Assembly: GCF_934561205.1 (NCBI RefSeq)
Contig: NZ_CAKTFU010000011.1
Span: 22,775 to 86,774 of the forward strand
Origin: an uncultured Gemmiger sp.
GTDB lineage: Bacteria; Bacillota; Clostridia; Oscillospirales; Ruminococcaceae
Length of the DNA stretch: 64,000 nucleotides
Reading direction: 5' to 3'
Shown here: positions 9,004 through 17,958 of the stretch, piece by piece
Numbering within the stretch: the first letter of the stretch is position 1
How the letters are laid out: each line of letters begins with the position of its first letter
Notes under the pieces: model-generated
What the model was told of the DNA's origin: nothing
What the model saw: the letters and a program-made list of their open reading frames with translations, nothing else
Databases searched by the model: none
Position numbers and translations under genes: made by a program

Positions 9004-9143
9004 TAATTCCATGATTCTGCTGTGAAAGGAACAACCCGCATATGAACGCCGACGGCGACACAGTCCCCCGACGAAATATCCATAAACGTGAATGAGATAC
9101 AAGCAAGGCTTAGCGCGGCATCGCGTGGGGCTTTGCTTTTTTT
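9004..9143 (+). promoter_or_regulatory. Structured 5' leader ending in an intrinsic terminator (possible riboswitch/attenuator)
   Basis: Transcription from the upstream perfect promoter runs through about 100 nt into a terminator-like hairpin (AGCAAGGCTT with GGGCTTTGCT, then a T-run ending at 9143). The protein start follows at 9201 without an obvious second promoter. This layout suggests conditional termination. The sequence does not match the M-box, yybP-ykoY or NiCo consensus I can recall, so the ligand, if any, is unknown. Confidence 0.5.
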
Positions 9144-9200
9144 GCGTGAATTTGCTTTTGCGGCACCGCCGCCCATTTATCAACCAAGGAGTGTCTTTTT

Positions 9201-10532
9201 GTGGAAAATCTTCCCGAACAAATCGTATTACAGCTCGTCTTTATTCTGCTGAACGCCTTTTTTGCCGGCTCGGAGATCGCGTTTCTCTCGCTGAATCCCG
9301 TTAAGCTGGGCAAACAGGCCGACGACGGCGACAAAACCGCCGCCGCGCTGCTCAAGGTCGTGGAAAACCCCAACAGCTTTTTGTCCGCCATTCAGGTGGC
9401 CATCACGCTGTCCGGCTTTTTAAGCGCCGCCTTCGGTACGGCCAACTTCTCCGGCTATTTAAGCTATTTCCTCGTAACTACGCTGCATTTGCCGCTGTCG
9501 GCGGGCGTGGCGGGGGTCATCTCCACCGTGGTGGTCACCGTCATCATCTCGTTTTTCTCCATCGCCTTCGGTGAGATGGTGCCCAAGCGCGTCGCCATGC
9601 AAAAGCCGATGCTGTTCGCCCGCCCCGCGCTGACCGTTATGCGGGTGATCCGCTTCTGCTTTGCGCCGATGATCGCCCTGCTGGGCGTTACGACCAACGG
9701 CTGTCTGACGCTGTTCGGCATGAAAACCGAGGCCGAGGACGGCGTTGCCAGCGAGGAGGACCTGCGCCTGATGGTGGAAAACAGCGGCGAGCAGGGCACC
9801 ATCGCCCACGAGGAGCAGGAGTGGATCGAGAATGTGTTCGACTTCGGCGACATGACCGCCAGCGGCGCCATGACCCCGGAACCTGACGTTACAGCGTTCT
9901 CTTTGGAGGACACCAACGAGGAGATCCTGCAAACCATCCGCGAAACCGGCCTGAGCCGCTACCCCGTGTACGACGAGGATATCAACGATATCTGCGGTAT
10001 TCTGAACGCCCGCGATTTCCTGCTGAACCTGCAGGGCAACGACCCCCAGCCGCTGAAATCCCTGCTGCGCCCGGCCTATTTTGTGCCCGAAAGCGTACAC
10101 GCCGACCAGCTGTTTAAGGACATGCAGGCGCAAAAGCAGCACCTGGCCGTGGTTGTGGACGAGTACGGCGGCACGGCGGGCATTGTGACCATTGAGGACC
10201 TGCTGGAAGAGATCGTCGGTGATATTTTTGACGAGTTCGACCCCGCCGAGCCGAAGGACCTGACCGAAGTGGGCGAGGGCATCTGGCGCGTCAGCGGCAG
10301 TATGCGGGTGGAGGAATTTGCCGAGGAGCTGGACTTTACCCTGCCGGAGGACCGCGAATACGACACCGTAGCGGGCATGATTTTAAGCTGCCTGCCCTCC
10401 ATCCCCGAGGACGGCACCACGCCGTCGGTGGAGACCTGCGGCATCCATTTTGATGTGCAAAGCATTGAGGACCGCAAAATTTTGTGGGCCGTGGCGCGCA
10501 AGATCGTGCCCGAAAAAGAGGACGAGGAATAA
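9201..10532 (+). CDS. CNNM/CorC-HlyC family membrane transporter (hemolysin-like) with CBS pair
   Basis: Probable divalent-cation (Mg2+/Co2+) exporter-type protein. 443 residues: a DUF21/CNNM transmembrane domain (about residues 5-190, with FFAGSEIAFLSL at the first helix and AFGEMVPKR near 115), a CBS pair (about 205-330, including VVDEYGGTAGIVTIEDLLEEIVG) and a C-terminal CorC_HlyC domain (about 345-435). Starts at GTG 9201, with AAGGAGTG 7 bp upstream. Older annotation as hemolysin refers only to family similarity. The long leader with an internal terminator suggests RNA-level control. Confidence 0.9.
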   Translation: MENLPEQIVLQLVFILLNAFFAGSEIAFLSLNPVKLGKQADDGDKTAAALLKVVENPNSFLSAIQVAITLSGFLSAAFGTANFSGYLSYFLVTTLHLPLSAGVAGVISTVVVTVIISFFSIAFGEMVPKRVAMQKPMLFARPALTVMRVIRFCFAPMIALLGVTTNGCLTLFGMKTEAEDGVASEEDLRLMVENSGEQGTIAHEEQEWIENVFDFGDMTASGAMTPEPDVTAFSLEDTNEEILQTIRETGLSRYPVYDEDINDICGILNARDFLLNLQGNDPQPLKSLLRPAYFVPESVHADQLFKDMQAQKQHLAVVVDEYGGTAGIVTIEDLLEEIVGDIFDEFDPAEPKDLTEVGEGIWRVSGSMRVEEFAEELDFTLPEDREYDTVAGMILSCLPSIPEDGTTPSVETCGIHFDVQSIEDRKILWAVARKIVPEKEDEE

Positions 10533-10543
10533 TTCAGAAAAAC

Positions 10544-10569
10544 AAAAAGGACGCGCAAGCGTCCTTTTT
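10544..10569. terminator. Terminator after the CNNM gene
   Basis: AAAAAGGACGC GCAA GCGTCCTTTTT, symmetrical and therefore usable from both strands. An identical copy lies at 10796-10821, with REPIN copy 2 between them. Confidence 0.8.
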
Positions 10570-10600
10570 GTTTGTAAAAAAGTTCGTTTCCGGGATGTTT

Positions 10601-10733
10601 GTAGGGATGGGTCTTGACCCATCCGCACATCTGGCCGCGCGCAGCGCATAAAATCGCGCCGAATGGCGCGCGGTTTTCTCGCCGCGTCGTGCTTTTGGCA
10701 AGGCAGCACGGAACGGTCGAGACCGTTCCCTAC
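10601..10733. repeat. REPIN class 1, copy 2 (133 bp, reversed)
   Basis: Starts GTAGGGATGGGTC...GACCCATCC and ends GGAACGGTCGAGACCGTTCC-CTAC, i.e. copy 1 in reverse orientation. It lies between two convergent genes and between two identical terminators. Confidence 0.85.
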
Positions 10734-10795
10734 AAATCAATTTACAGTTCGCATATGTTGCATAAAGTCAAAGAGGTTTTTTCAACAGTTTGAAC

Positions 10796-10821
10796 AAAAA
10801 GGACGCGCAAGCGTCCTTTTT
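10796..10821. terminator. Terminator of the GT-C glycosyltransferase gene
   Basis: Same 26-bp hairpin as at 10544-10569. Located 3 bp past the stop codon of the minus-strand gene. Confidence 0.8.
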
Positions 10822-10824
10822 GTT

Positions 10825-12255
10825 TTATTCGGCTTTTTTGTTCAAGTTTAGCCCGTCTGCGCCGCACAGCAGGATAAGGGGCAAAAAATTAACGATGTAG
10901 CGGCTTCGGGCTTCCCACAGCAGCAAGAACAGCAGCAGCCCAAACACCGCCATGCGGCCCACGGCAAAATCGGCATCGCGGCGGCGGGCGGCGTTCAGGG
11001 CACCGACGGCGCACAGGATCCACAAGGCCAGCTGCCAGGCATCGGCCAGGGTGTACGGCCAGCGCACATGTTTGGCGCCCGGTATGATAAACGCCGTAAA
11101 GATATTTTGCGGGTTCACGCCGCCGTGGTTCAGCTTTTGCTGCACATAGCACAGGCCGTCGCTGCAAATGTAGCACAGCTTGCGCCCCAAATGCTGCAGT
11201 GTGCCACCCACGCCCATGCTGCACAAGCGCTGCCCGATGGTGCGCAGCGTAAAGTCCACGCGCTCGTCGTAGGTGGGGTAGGCCAGCGTCAGCTTGTAAT
11301 CGTCATCGTTGTAACCGCCGTCGCCGTTCAGCCCCATCATGACCCAGTGGGTGTAGGGGATAGGTACGCCGTCGTAGCGGGGCAAGGCGGCTTTGGCGGC
11401 CTTGCTGCCCGCCGCCAGCAGTACGGCAAACAGCGCCAGAGACGCGGCAAAACCGCGAAGCATCGCTTTTTTGCCGGGTGTTTTGTACAGCAAAAAGTCC
11501 AGAACAAAGGCAACGGCCAAAATGGCGGCCGAAATTTTCAGCACCGCGGCGGCGGCCGTAAGCGCAAGAGCCAGCGCCTGCCAGCGGGCGGGCTTACTGC
11601 TTTGGCGGCCGCGCAGCCACGCCCACAGCGCGGCCGAAACCAGCGGCAGGGTGACGGTGTCGGTGTAGCAGATGGCACCGTAAAACAGCAGGGCGGGGCA
11701 GGTCAGGGCAAAGCAAAGGGCCAGCAGCCCGCGCTTTTTGCCCCACAAAAGGCAGGCACTTTGGTAGGTAAACCACTGCCCCGCGGCAATGCACAGGCAG
11801 CCGAACACCGTAAGTACGTTCATAAGCTGCTGTGCCCCCAGCGCATGGGCCACGGTAAACAGCCCGGCGTACAGCCACAGCAGGGCGGCGTTGTTGGGGT
11901 ATAGCGCAAAATAATCCCCGGGGGGTGTGCCCTGCAAGACCAGTTCCTGCGCCTGACGGGCTACGATGGGGTAGTCCCAGCTGTCATTGGCACCGACACG
12001 CAGCGTCCAGCAAAGCAGCAGACAAAAGGCCGTATACACCGCCAAAATCAGCGGTGCCGCCAAGGGGTGCGGCTGCCACGGACGCTGCCATAATTTCGTT
12101 ACAGCGTACAAAATAACAAGCCATACGGCGGCAAGCCCCACCATGTACACAGGGTTGATCTCAAGGGTGGGGTTGTTGTGGAAAATCGTCACCAGCACAG
12201 CGACGGCAGCCAAAAGAACCCCCCACAGGGCTTGAAAACAGCGATAGAGTTTCAT
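10825..12255 (-). CDS. Polytopic GT-C type glycosyltransferase (ArnT/PMT-like), putative
   Basis: 476-residue membrane protein with about 11-12 hydrophobic segments. Features typical of lipid-linked-sugar GT-C enzymes are the acidic GANDSWDYP motif in the first extracytoplasmic loop (about residue 108) and a C-terminal WEARSRYIVNFLPLI stretch (about 450). It probably transfers a sugar from a polyprenyl carrier to a cell-surface acceptor. Substrate is not deducible. It is the last gene of the minus-strand group containing the sensor kinase (25 bp upstream), so it may belong to the same regulon. Confidence 0.7.
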   Translation of the reverse strand: MKLYRCFQALWGVLLAAVAVLVTIFHNNPTLEINPVYMVGLAAVWLVILYAVTKLWQRPWQPHPLAAPLILAVYTAFCLLLCWTLRVGANDSWDYPIVARQAQELVLQGTPPGDYFALYPNNAALLWLYAGLFTVAHALGAQQLMNVLTVFGCLCIAAGQWFTYQSACLLWGKKRGLLALCFALTCPALLFYGAICYTDTVTLPLVSAALWAWLRGRQSSKPARWQALALALTAAAAVLKISAAILAVAFVLDFLLYKTPGKKAMLRGFAASLALFAVLLAAGSKAAKAALPRYDGVPIPYTHWVMMGLNGDGGYNDDDYKLTLAYPTYDERVDFTLRTIGQRLCSMGVGGTLQHLGRKLCYICSDGLCYVQQKLNHGGVNPQNIFTAFIIPGAKHVRWPYTLADAWQLALWILCAVGALNAARRRDADFAVGRMAVFGLLLFLLLWEARSRYIVNFLPLILLCGADGLNLNKKAE

Positions 12256-12279
12256 GGGCAGCTCCTTGATCGGTACGGT

Positions 12280-13656
12280 TTACGCCTTCGGGAAGGTCAC
12301 CTTGATGACCGTTCCGCTGCCGACCTGGCTTTGCAGGTCGATGCGGGCGTCGTGCAAAAGGGCAATGTGCTTGACGATTGCCAGCCCCAACCCCGTGCCG
12401 CCGGTGGCCTTGCTGCGGCTTTTGTCCACGCGGTAGAACCGTTCAAACACGCGGGATTGGCTGTCCTGCGGGATGCCGATGCCGTTATCCTCCACAATCA
12501 GGTAGGGGCAGCCGTCCGCGCCCGTGCCGCAGCGCAGCTCCACATGGCCGCCCGGCTGGTTGTAGCGTATGGCGTTGTCGCACAAATTGGTTGCCAGCTC
12601 GCCCAGCAGGTCGCGGCTGCCGTGCACGACGGCGGGCTTGGCGTCGTATTGCAGGGTGATGTAGGCGCGGCGGGCGTTCACCGTCATGGTCTGTGCAATT
12701 TCCCTGACCAGCGCCGCCAGATCGACATTCTGCATCTCTACGGGCTGCTCGTTGCGGTGGGCGGCCTGGTTGCTGTCCAGCTCGCTCAGCTGCAAAATGT
12801 CGCTGACCAGCGCGATCATGCGCAGCGCCTCCTTGTGGATGCGCGCCGCAAAGCCGGGGATATCCTCCGGTTTGGCCATGCCGCTTTCGATCAGCTCGGC
12901 GTAGCCGGAAATGCTCGTCAGCGGGGTTTTCAGCTCATGGCTGACGTTGGCCGTAAACTCGCGGCGCATCGTCTCATTGTCCTCGCGCAGCTTGCGGTCG
13001 CTCTGCACGGTGCGCGCCAGCGGGATCAATTCCTCATAGGGCACATCGGCCTCGATGGTGTCAAGGCTTTCGGCCATGCGGGTGATGGGCTGCACCAGCC
13101 GATAGGTCATGGCGCGGCTGACGACGGCCGCACCCGCCAGGATCAGCAGCAGGGCCAGGCCGATCAGCGGCAGGGTGTTCATGCCGACGCCCCAGATGTT
13201 GGCCACGTCCTGCCCGACGCGCAGCACCTGCACGCCGTTCGGCGTGTCCAGCCGCAGGGCAAAATAGCGGCTCTCGACGCCCAGCGTGGCGCTGGTGCGG
13301 GTGGCCGTGCCCGTGCCGTTTTGCAGCGCGGCCTGTACTTCGGGGCGGTCGGCGTGGTTGGGCAGCTGCTGCGAGAAATTGTCGTACAGAACCGTGCCGT
13401 CCTGCGCGATCAGCGTAAAGCGCAGCGGCTGGTTTTGCGGCAGGCGGGCGGGCAGGTCGGCGGCGTCGCCGTCAAATTCGGCGGCCACGGCAGCCCCGAC
13501 GCTTTGCAGGTACTGATCCACGCGGTGGGCGTAAATTTGGCGGTACAGCACCGTGCAGAGCAAAAAGGTCAGCGCAACGCAAAAAACATTGACCCACATC
13601 ATGGCGCTGCGGTAGCGGCGGCGCATACTTTGCGGGGCCTTGCCGGTGTCAGTCAT
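12280..13656 (-). CDS. Membrane sensor histidine kinase (PhoR-like)
   Basis: 458 residues: TM1 about 18-38, an extracytoplasmic domain of about 120 residues, TM2 about 160-180, a HAMP-like linker, the HisKA H-box NVSHELKTPLTS with phospho-acceptor His240, and a HATPase domain with NLCDNAIRYN and VEDNGIGIP. It overlaps the response-regulator stop codon by 8 bp, implying translational coupling. Adjacency to a Na/phosphate symporter suggests phosphate sensing, but this is inferred from context. Confidence 0.92.
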   Translation of the reverse strand: MTDTGKAPQSMRRRYRSAMMWVNVFCVALTFLLCTVLYRQIYAHRVDQYLQSVGAAVAAEFDGDAADLPARLPQNQPLRFTLIAQDGTVLYDNFSQQLPNHADRPEVQAALQNGTGTATRTSATLGVESRYFALRLDTPNGVQVLRVGQDVANIWGVGMNTLPLIGLALLLILAGAAVVSRAMTYRLVQPITRMAESLDTIEADVPYEELIPLARTVQSDRKLREDNETMRREFTANVSHELKTPLTSISGYAELIESGMAKPEDIPGFAARIHKEALRMIALVSDILQLSELDSNQAAHRNEQPVEMQNVDLAALVREIAQTMTVNARRAYITLQYDAKPAVVHGSRDLLGELATNLCDNAIRYNQPGGHVELRCGTGADGCPYLIVEDNGIGIPQDSQSRVFERFYRVDKSRSKATGGTGLGLAIVKHIALLHDARIDLQSQVGSGTVIKVTFPKA

Positions 13657-14338
13657 CGTTGCCCTCCATGGTCAGCTTGTAGCCCACCTTGCGCACCGTG
13701 CGGATGGCGTCCCCCGCCGCGCCCAGCTTCTGGCGCAGCGTGCGAACGTGCATGTCGATGGTGCGGGATTCCAGCAGGTCGTCGGTGTCCCAGACTTCCT
13801 TCATGATGCGCTCGCGGGCCAGGACTTCTTCGGGGTGCTCCAAAAACAGATGCAGCAGCGCAAATTCTTTATAAGTAAGCTCCACGGGGGCACCGGCGGC
13901 GCGGACGGTGCGGGAGGTATCGTCCAGCTCGATCTCGCCGAATTGCAGCAGGTGGTTGGGCGCGGGGGCGGCGGCCGCACTGCGGCGCAGCACCGCCTTT
14001 ACGCGGGAAATAAACTCCATCACGCCGAAGGGCTTGCACAGGTAGTCGTCCGCGCCGTGGTCCAGCCCCTTGACGACGTCGATCTCGCCGGTTTTGGCGG
14101 TGACCATAATGACAGGCACGCGGCTGTACGCGGCGTCGGCGCGCAGCTTGCCCAGAATCTGGTAGCCGTCCTCGTCGGGCAGCATGACGTCCAGAATGAC
14201 CAACTCCGGCGTGGTATCGCGCAGCATCGCCCAAAAATGGGCGGCGTCCTCGCAGCCGCGGGCGTCGAACCCGTTGGATTGCAGCGCGTATTCTTCCAGT
14301 TCGCGGATGCCGGAATCGTCCTCAACGATCAGAATCAT
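13649..14338 (-). CDS. OmpR/PhoB-type response regulator
   Basis: 229 residues. The N-terminal receiver domain has acidic residues EDD at 6-8, phospho-acceptor Asp50 (VILDVMLP) and Lys near 102. The C-terminal winged-helix domain carries SRTIDMHVRTLRQKLG. The frame extends to 14365, but ATG 14338 is preceded by GAGGAGG at good spacing and gives the canonical MILIVEDD start. It is coupled with the kinase gene and lies 104 bp downstream of the symporter gene. Confidence 0.93.
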   Translation of the reverse strand: MILIVEDDSGIRELEEYALQSNGFDARGCEDAAHFWAMLRDTTPELVILDVMLPDEDGYQILGKLRADAAYSRVPVIMVTAKTGEIDVVKGLDHGADDYLCKPFGVMEFISRVKAVLRRSAAAAPAPNHLLQFGEIELDDTSRTVRAAGAPVELTYKEFALLHLFLEHPEEVLARERIMKEVWDTDDLLESRTIDMHVRTLRQKLGAAGDAIRTVRKVGYKLTMEGNDD

Positions 14339-14442
14339 GATACAAAGTCCTCCTCTATAAAACAATGTGCCGCCCTCCGGCGCGTTTCGTCAGGTCGTAC
14401 CCTTGGAAAATAGCGGCCCGGCGGCGGCACACGGTATGGTAT

Positions 14443-16260
14443 TTACGCTTCGTTTTCGGTTTTTTCGGTGTCCTCCGCGCCGGCATAGACCTCCGGCTCA
14501 AAGGTGTAGCGGTCACGGTATTTCTCGTAGCGGCGTTCAAATTTAACGTCTTCGCCGTGCTTTACGGCATTGAGGTATTCGTGGGTGTCAAACTTATCCA
14601 GCGAAACCTCGATCATGGCAACGGCAATGTTGGAGCAATGGTCGGCGATGCGCTCGTAGTTGGTCAGCAGGTCGTCCAGCACAAAGCCGTACTCGATGCT
14701 GCACGCGCCCGCCTGCAGGCGCATAATGTGGCGGCTCTTGACCTCGCGCACCAGACCGTCCACGACTTCCTCCAGCGGCTCGATTTTTTTTGCCGCGTAG
14801 ACGTCGTTTTTCTGGAAAGCATCCACCGTGCGGTTTACGATATCTTGCACAGCCGCCTCCAGAACGCTCAGGTCATTGAGGGCTTCCTCGCTGAATTGTA
14901 TCGACTTATCGCGAATTTCCCGCGCCGCCTTGATGAGGTTGACGGCGTGGTCGCTGACGCGCTCGAAGTCACCGATGGTGTGCAGCAGCGTGTTGACGGT
15001 GCGGTTATCGTCCTGCGAGAGGTGCTTGGCGCTCAATTTGACAAGGTAGGTGCCCAGCACGTCCTCGTAGTGGTCGACGGCGTCCTCCTTGCGGGTGACC
15101 TCGTCGGCGATGGCGTCGTTCCAGACGCGGGTCGTGGACATGGCCTGCAAAAGCGCCGTGCGGCAGATCTCGGCCATATCGCCGCCCACCAGCATCGCGC
15201 GGCCGACGGCGACGGACGGGGTGGTCAGCAGACGTTCGTCCAGCAGGGAGTGCTGCTCGCCGCTGTCGGTGGGGGAGTCGGGCACGGTCATGATGGCCAG
15301 GCGTTCCAGCACGCGGTTGAAGGGCAGCAGGATCGCGGTGGTGACCAAGTTGAACACGGTGTGCACAATGGCGATGCCGAAGGTGTTGGCGGTTTCGTTA
15401 AAGAAGCTGAAGCCGATGACGGCGTTCAGGCCGTAGAACCCCAGCAGGAACACCACGGTGCCGATGAGGTTGAAATACAGGTGGACAAAGGCGGTGCGCT
15501 TGGCGTTTTTGTTGGCGCCCGCGCTGGAGATCAGCGCCGTGACGGTGGTGCCGATGTTCTGACCCATGATGATGGGCACGGCGGCGGAAAAGGTGACCGC
15601 CCCCGTGGAGCAGAGCGCCTGCAAAATACCCACGCTGGCCGAGCTGGATTGCAGCACCGCGGTAAGCACGGCACCGGCAATGACGCCGAGAATGGGGTTT
15701 TTGAAGCTGAGGAACAGCTGCATGAACCACGGTTCGTCGGCAAGGGGGCTCATGGCGGAGGACATGATGCCCATGCCGCTCATCAAAATGGCGAAGCCCA
15801 GCATAATTTTGCCCACGCCGCGGCGGCGGTCCTTGCCGAAGGTGTACAGCCAGATGCCGATAAAGCCCAGAATGGGGCTCCACGCGTTGGGGTTGAGCAT
15901 CCGGGTGATAAAGCTGTCCCCCTCCAAACCGGAAAGCGAGAGCAGCCAGCCGGTGACGGTGGTGCCCACGTTGGCGCCCATGATGACGCCGATGGCCTGG
16001 TGCAGTTCCATCAAACCGGAGTTGACGAAACCGACGGCCATAACGGTGGTGGCACCGCTGGACTGAATGACCGCCGTGACGGCCATGCCGAGCAGCAGCG
16101 CGCGCACGGGGGAGGCGGTCATGGTGGACAAGATGCCCTGCAGCTTGCTGCCGGCGGTTTGTTCCAGCGATTTGCCCATAAGGTCCATGCCGTACAGGAA
16201 CATCGCAATGCCGCCCATCAGGGTAAACACATTAAAAATGGTCATGGGAAGTATACACAT
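14443..16260 (-). CDS. Na+/phosphate cotransporter family protein with PhoU-like C-terminal domain
   Basis: 605 residues. Two Na/Pi-cotransporter repeats in the first ~310 residues carry the QSSGATTVM and QSSSASVGI signatures and GANVGTTVTG / GQNIGTTVTA motifs. A PhoU-like helical domain (about 350-560) follows. Likely imports, or regulates flux of, inorganic phosphate. An alternative start is the Met at 16245; neither site has a strong ribosome-binding sequence. Upstream of and co-oriented with the PhoBR-like pair, suggesting a phosphate-homeostasis unit. Confidence 0.9.
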   Translation of the reverse strand: MCILPMTIFNVFTLMGGIAMFLYGMDLMGKSLEQTAGSKLQGILSTMTASPVRALLLGMAVTAVIQSSGATTVMAVGFVNSGLMELHQAIGVIMGANVGTTVTGWLLSLSGLEGDSFITRMLNPNAWSPILGFIGIWLYTFGKDRRRGVGKIMLGFAILMSGMGIMSSAMSPLADEPWFMQLFLSFKNPILGVIAGAVLTAVLQSSSASVGILQALCSTGAVTFSAAVPIIMGQNIGTTVTALISSAGANKNAKRTAFVHLYFNLIGTVVFLLGFYGLNAVIGFSFFNETANTFGIAIVHTVFNLVTTAILLPFNRVLERLAIMTVPDSPTDSGEQHSLLDERLLTTPSVAVGRAMLVGGDMAEICRTALLQAMSTTRVWNDAIADEVTRKEDAVDHYEDVLGTYLVKLSAKHLSQDDNRTVNTLLHTIGDFERVSDHAVNLIKAAREIRDKSIQFSEEALNDLSVLEAAVQDIVNRTVDAFQKNDVYAAKKIEPLEEVVDGLVREVKSRHIMRLQAGACSIEYGFVLDDLLTNYERIADHCSNIAVAMIEVSLDKFDTHEYLNAVKHGEDVKFERRYEKYRDRYTFEPEVYAGAEDTEKTENEA

Positions 16261-16491
16261 CCGTTCTTTTTCATACTGGGCGGAAACACACAGGCTTGCC
16301 GCACCCTATACCAGTTTCTATTATATAGGATGTCCCCGCCGGTTTGCCATCATGCCAAGGTAAAGTGTTTGTAAAATTTATGTAAAACGGCCGTGCGTAA
16401 GGCAGCGTTTTGTAAAAAACATGCGCAGCCGCCCGACTGCCGAAAAAACATCTTTGCGTTTATGTAGTCTTTGCGACCTATCGATTGGTTT

Positions 16492-16624
16492 GTAGGGAAC
16501 GGTCTTGACCGTTCCGTGCTGCCTTGCCAAAAGCACGACATGGCGGGAAAACCGCGCGCCATTCGGCGCGATTTTATGCGCTGCGCGCGGCCAGATGTGC
16601 GGATGGGTCAAGACCCATCCCTAC
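16492..16624. repeat. REPIN class 1, copy 3 (133 bp)
   Basis: Same orientation as copy 1: GTAGGGAACGGTC hairpin at the left, GGATGGGTC/GACCCATCC-CTAC at the right. Also shares the outer flanks (GACCTATCGATTGGTTT before, CAAATCTTCCGGAAACAG after). Confidence 0.85.
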
Positions 16625-16713
16625 AAATCTTCCGGAAACAGACTTTTTCTACAAGGTGACTGCCTCCCCTCCGCACCGCAGCGACCTTATCTCTGCGGCA
16701 TATTGCGCCGAAG

Positions 16714-16862
16714 TTATCCACAATGTATATCGGTTATCCACGTTGAAAATGTTGAAAACTCTGTGGAAAGTGTGGAAAACTCCCCCACTTATGCACGGCC
16801 TGTACGATGCAAGGGCAAAAAATCGGTGGAAAACCCCGAAAATCCGCTGTGGAAATTCTGCG
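16714..16862. other. DnaA-box cluster (origin-like or DnaA-regulated site)
   Basis: TTATCCACA (16714-16722) is a perfect DnaA box and TTATCCACG (16734-16742) is one base off, in the same orientation 20 bp apart. On the opposite strand TTTTCCACA (8 of 9), CTTTCCACA and ATTTCCACA (7 of 9) follow within 130 bp. The stretch lies between divergent genes. It is the only clear DnaA-box cluster in the window, although dnaA itself is at 49-50 kb. Confidence 0.6.
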
Positions 16863-16962
16863 CTTTTCGACGGGAAACTGTTGCACTCCCCACGGGAAAA
16901 TGTTAAAATAGGGTATTAGTAGGAATTTACCATAGGCAAAACCGCAAGGAGGATTTTTCCGT

Positions 16963-17607
16963 ATGGATTGGGTCGATAAACTGGAACGCCGCTTCGGTCG
17001 GCTGGCCATTCCGCAGCTGGTCAACGGGCTGCTGGTCGGGCAGCTGATGGCCGGGCTGGTCGTGCTGCTGATCAACCGCAATTTTGCATCGTACATCGTT
17101 TTAAGCCGCGCCGCGCTGCTGCACGGGCAGGTGTGGCGGCTGGTCACGTTTTTGTTCCAGCCCATCTGGCTGGGCGGCGTGTTCGGCATTTTGAACCTGC
17201 TGTTTTATTTCTGGATCGGCAACGCACTGACCCGCCTGTGGGGCGATTTCCGCATGACGGTGTTCCTTGTGCTGGGTATGCTGGGCGCATGGGCAAGCTG
17301 CCTGCTGGTGGGCTACGCCACGCCCGACGCCATTTTTATGAGCATGCTGTTCGCTTACACCTGGCTTTGGCCGGAGCAGACCGCCCTGCTTTTTGGCGTT
17401 ATTCCGTTCAAAATGAAGTATCTTGGCTGGCTGGAGCTGTTTTTCTGGGCCGTCAGCTTTGTTACGGGCAGCGTTGCCGCCAAACTCAGCCTGGTGCTGG
17501 GGCTGGCGGGTTTCCTGGCCTTCTACGGCAAGGAACTTGTCGACTGGTGCAAGGATACCGCCAGCGCGCAAAAGCGCCGCCGCGACTGGGAAAACCGCAA
17601 CCGCTAA
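16963..17607 (+). CDS. Rhomboid-like membrane protein, probably non-catalytic
   Basis: 214 residues with about five to six hydrophobic helices. Resembles rhomboid/derlin-type folds: an amphipathic N-terminus, a GQVWRLVTFLFQP segment (about residue 52) equivalent to the WR element of rhomboids, then GNALTRLWGDFRM. I see no GxSG serine motif or conserved catalytic His, so protease activity is unlikely. AAGGAGGA upstream supports the start. Lies 27 bp before darA, in a likely operon with darA-holB-ricT. Confidence 0.7.
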   Translation: MDWVDKLERRFGRLAIPQLVNGLLVGQLMAGLVVLLINRNFASYIVLSRAALLHGQVWRLVTFLFQPIWLGGVFGILNLLFYFWIGNALTRLWGDFRMTVFLVLGMLGAWASCLLVGYATPDAIFMSMLFAYTWLWPEQTALLFGVIPFKMKYLGWLELFFWAVSFVTGSVAAKLSLVLGLAGFLAFYGKELVDWCKDTASAQKRRRDWENRNR

Positions 17608-17634
17608 TTTATTTACAGAAAGGTTGAGCTTATT

Positions 17635-17958
17635 ATGAAACTGATCACCGCTATCGTCAATAAAGAGGATTCCCGCGCTGTCTGCCACGACCTGCTGAAG
17701 CAGAAATTCTACGTCACCCGCCTGTCCACCACCGGCGGTTTCCTGATGGCCGGCAACATGACCCTGCTCATCTGCACCGAGGACGAGCGCGTGGACGAGT
17801 GCATCGGCATCATCTCCAACTGCTGCAAGCAGCGCACCGAGATCGTGCCCGGCACCGCCACAATGGGTCTTGGCATCGAGAGTGCCATGCCCATGCAGGT
17901 GACTGTGGGCGGCGCAACCATTATGGTGACCAACGTCGAGCGCTTTGAAAAGCTGTGA
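17635..17958 (+). CDS. darA: Cyclic-di-AMP receptor, PII-like
   Basis: 107-residue PII-like signalling protein that binds c-di-AMP (DarA/PstA/YaaQ family). Full length. Family sequence MKLITAIVNKEDSRAVCHDL at the N-terminus, the T-loop stretch STTGGFLMAGNMTLLICTEDERV and the C-terminal GGATIMVTNVERFEKL are all recognisable. The stop codon overlaps the holB start (TGATG). In Bacillus darA also lies just upstream of holB and ricT, so the context is conserved. Confidence 0.95.
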   Translation: MKLITAIVNKEDSRAVCHDLLKQKFYVTRLSTTGGFLMAGNMTLLICTEDERVDECIGIISNCCKQRTEIVPGTATMGLGIESAMPMQVTVGGATIMVTNVERFEKL

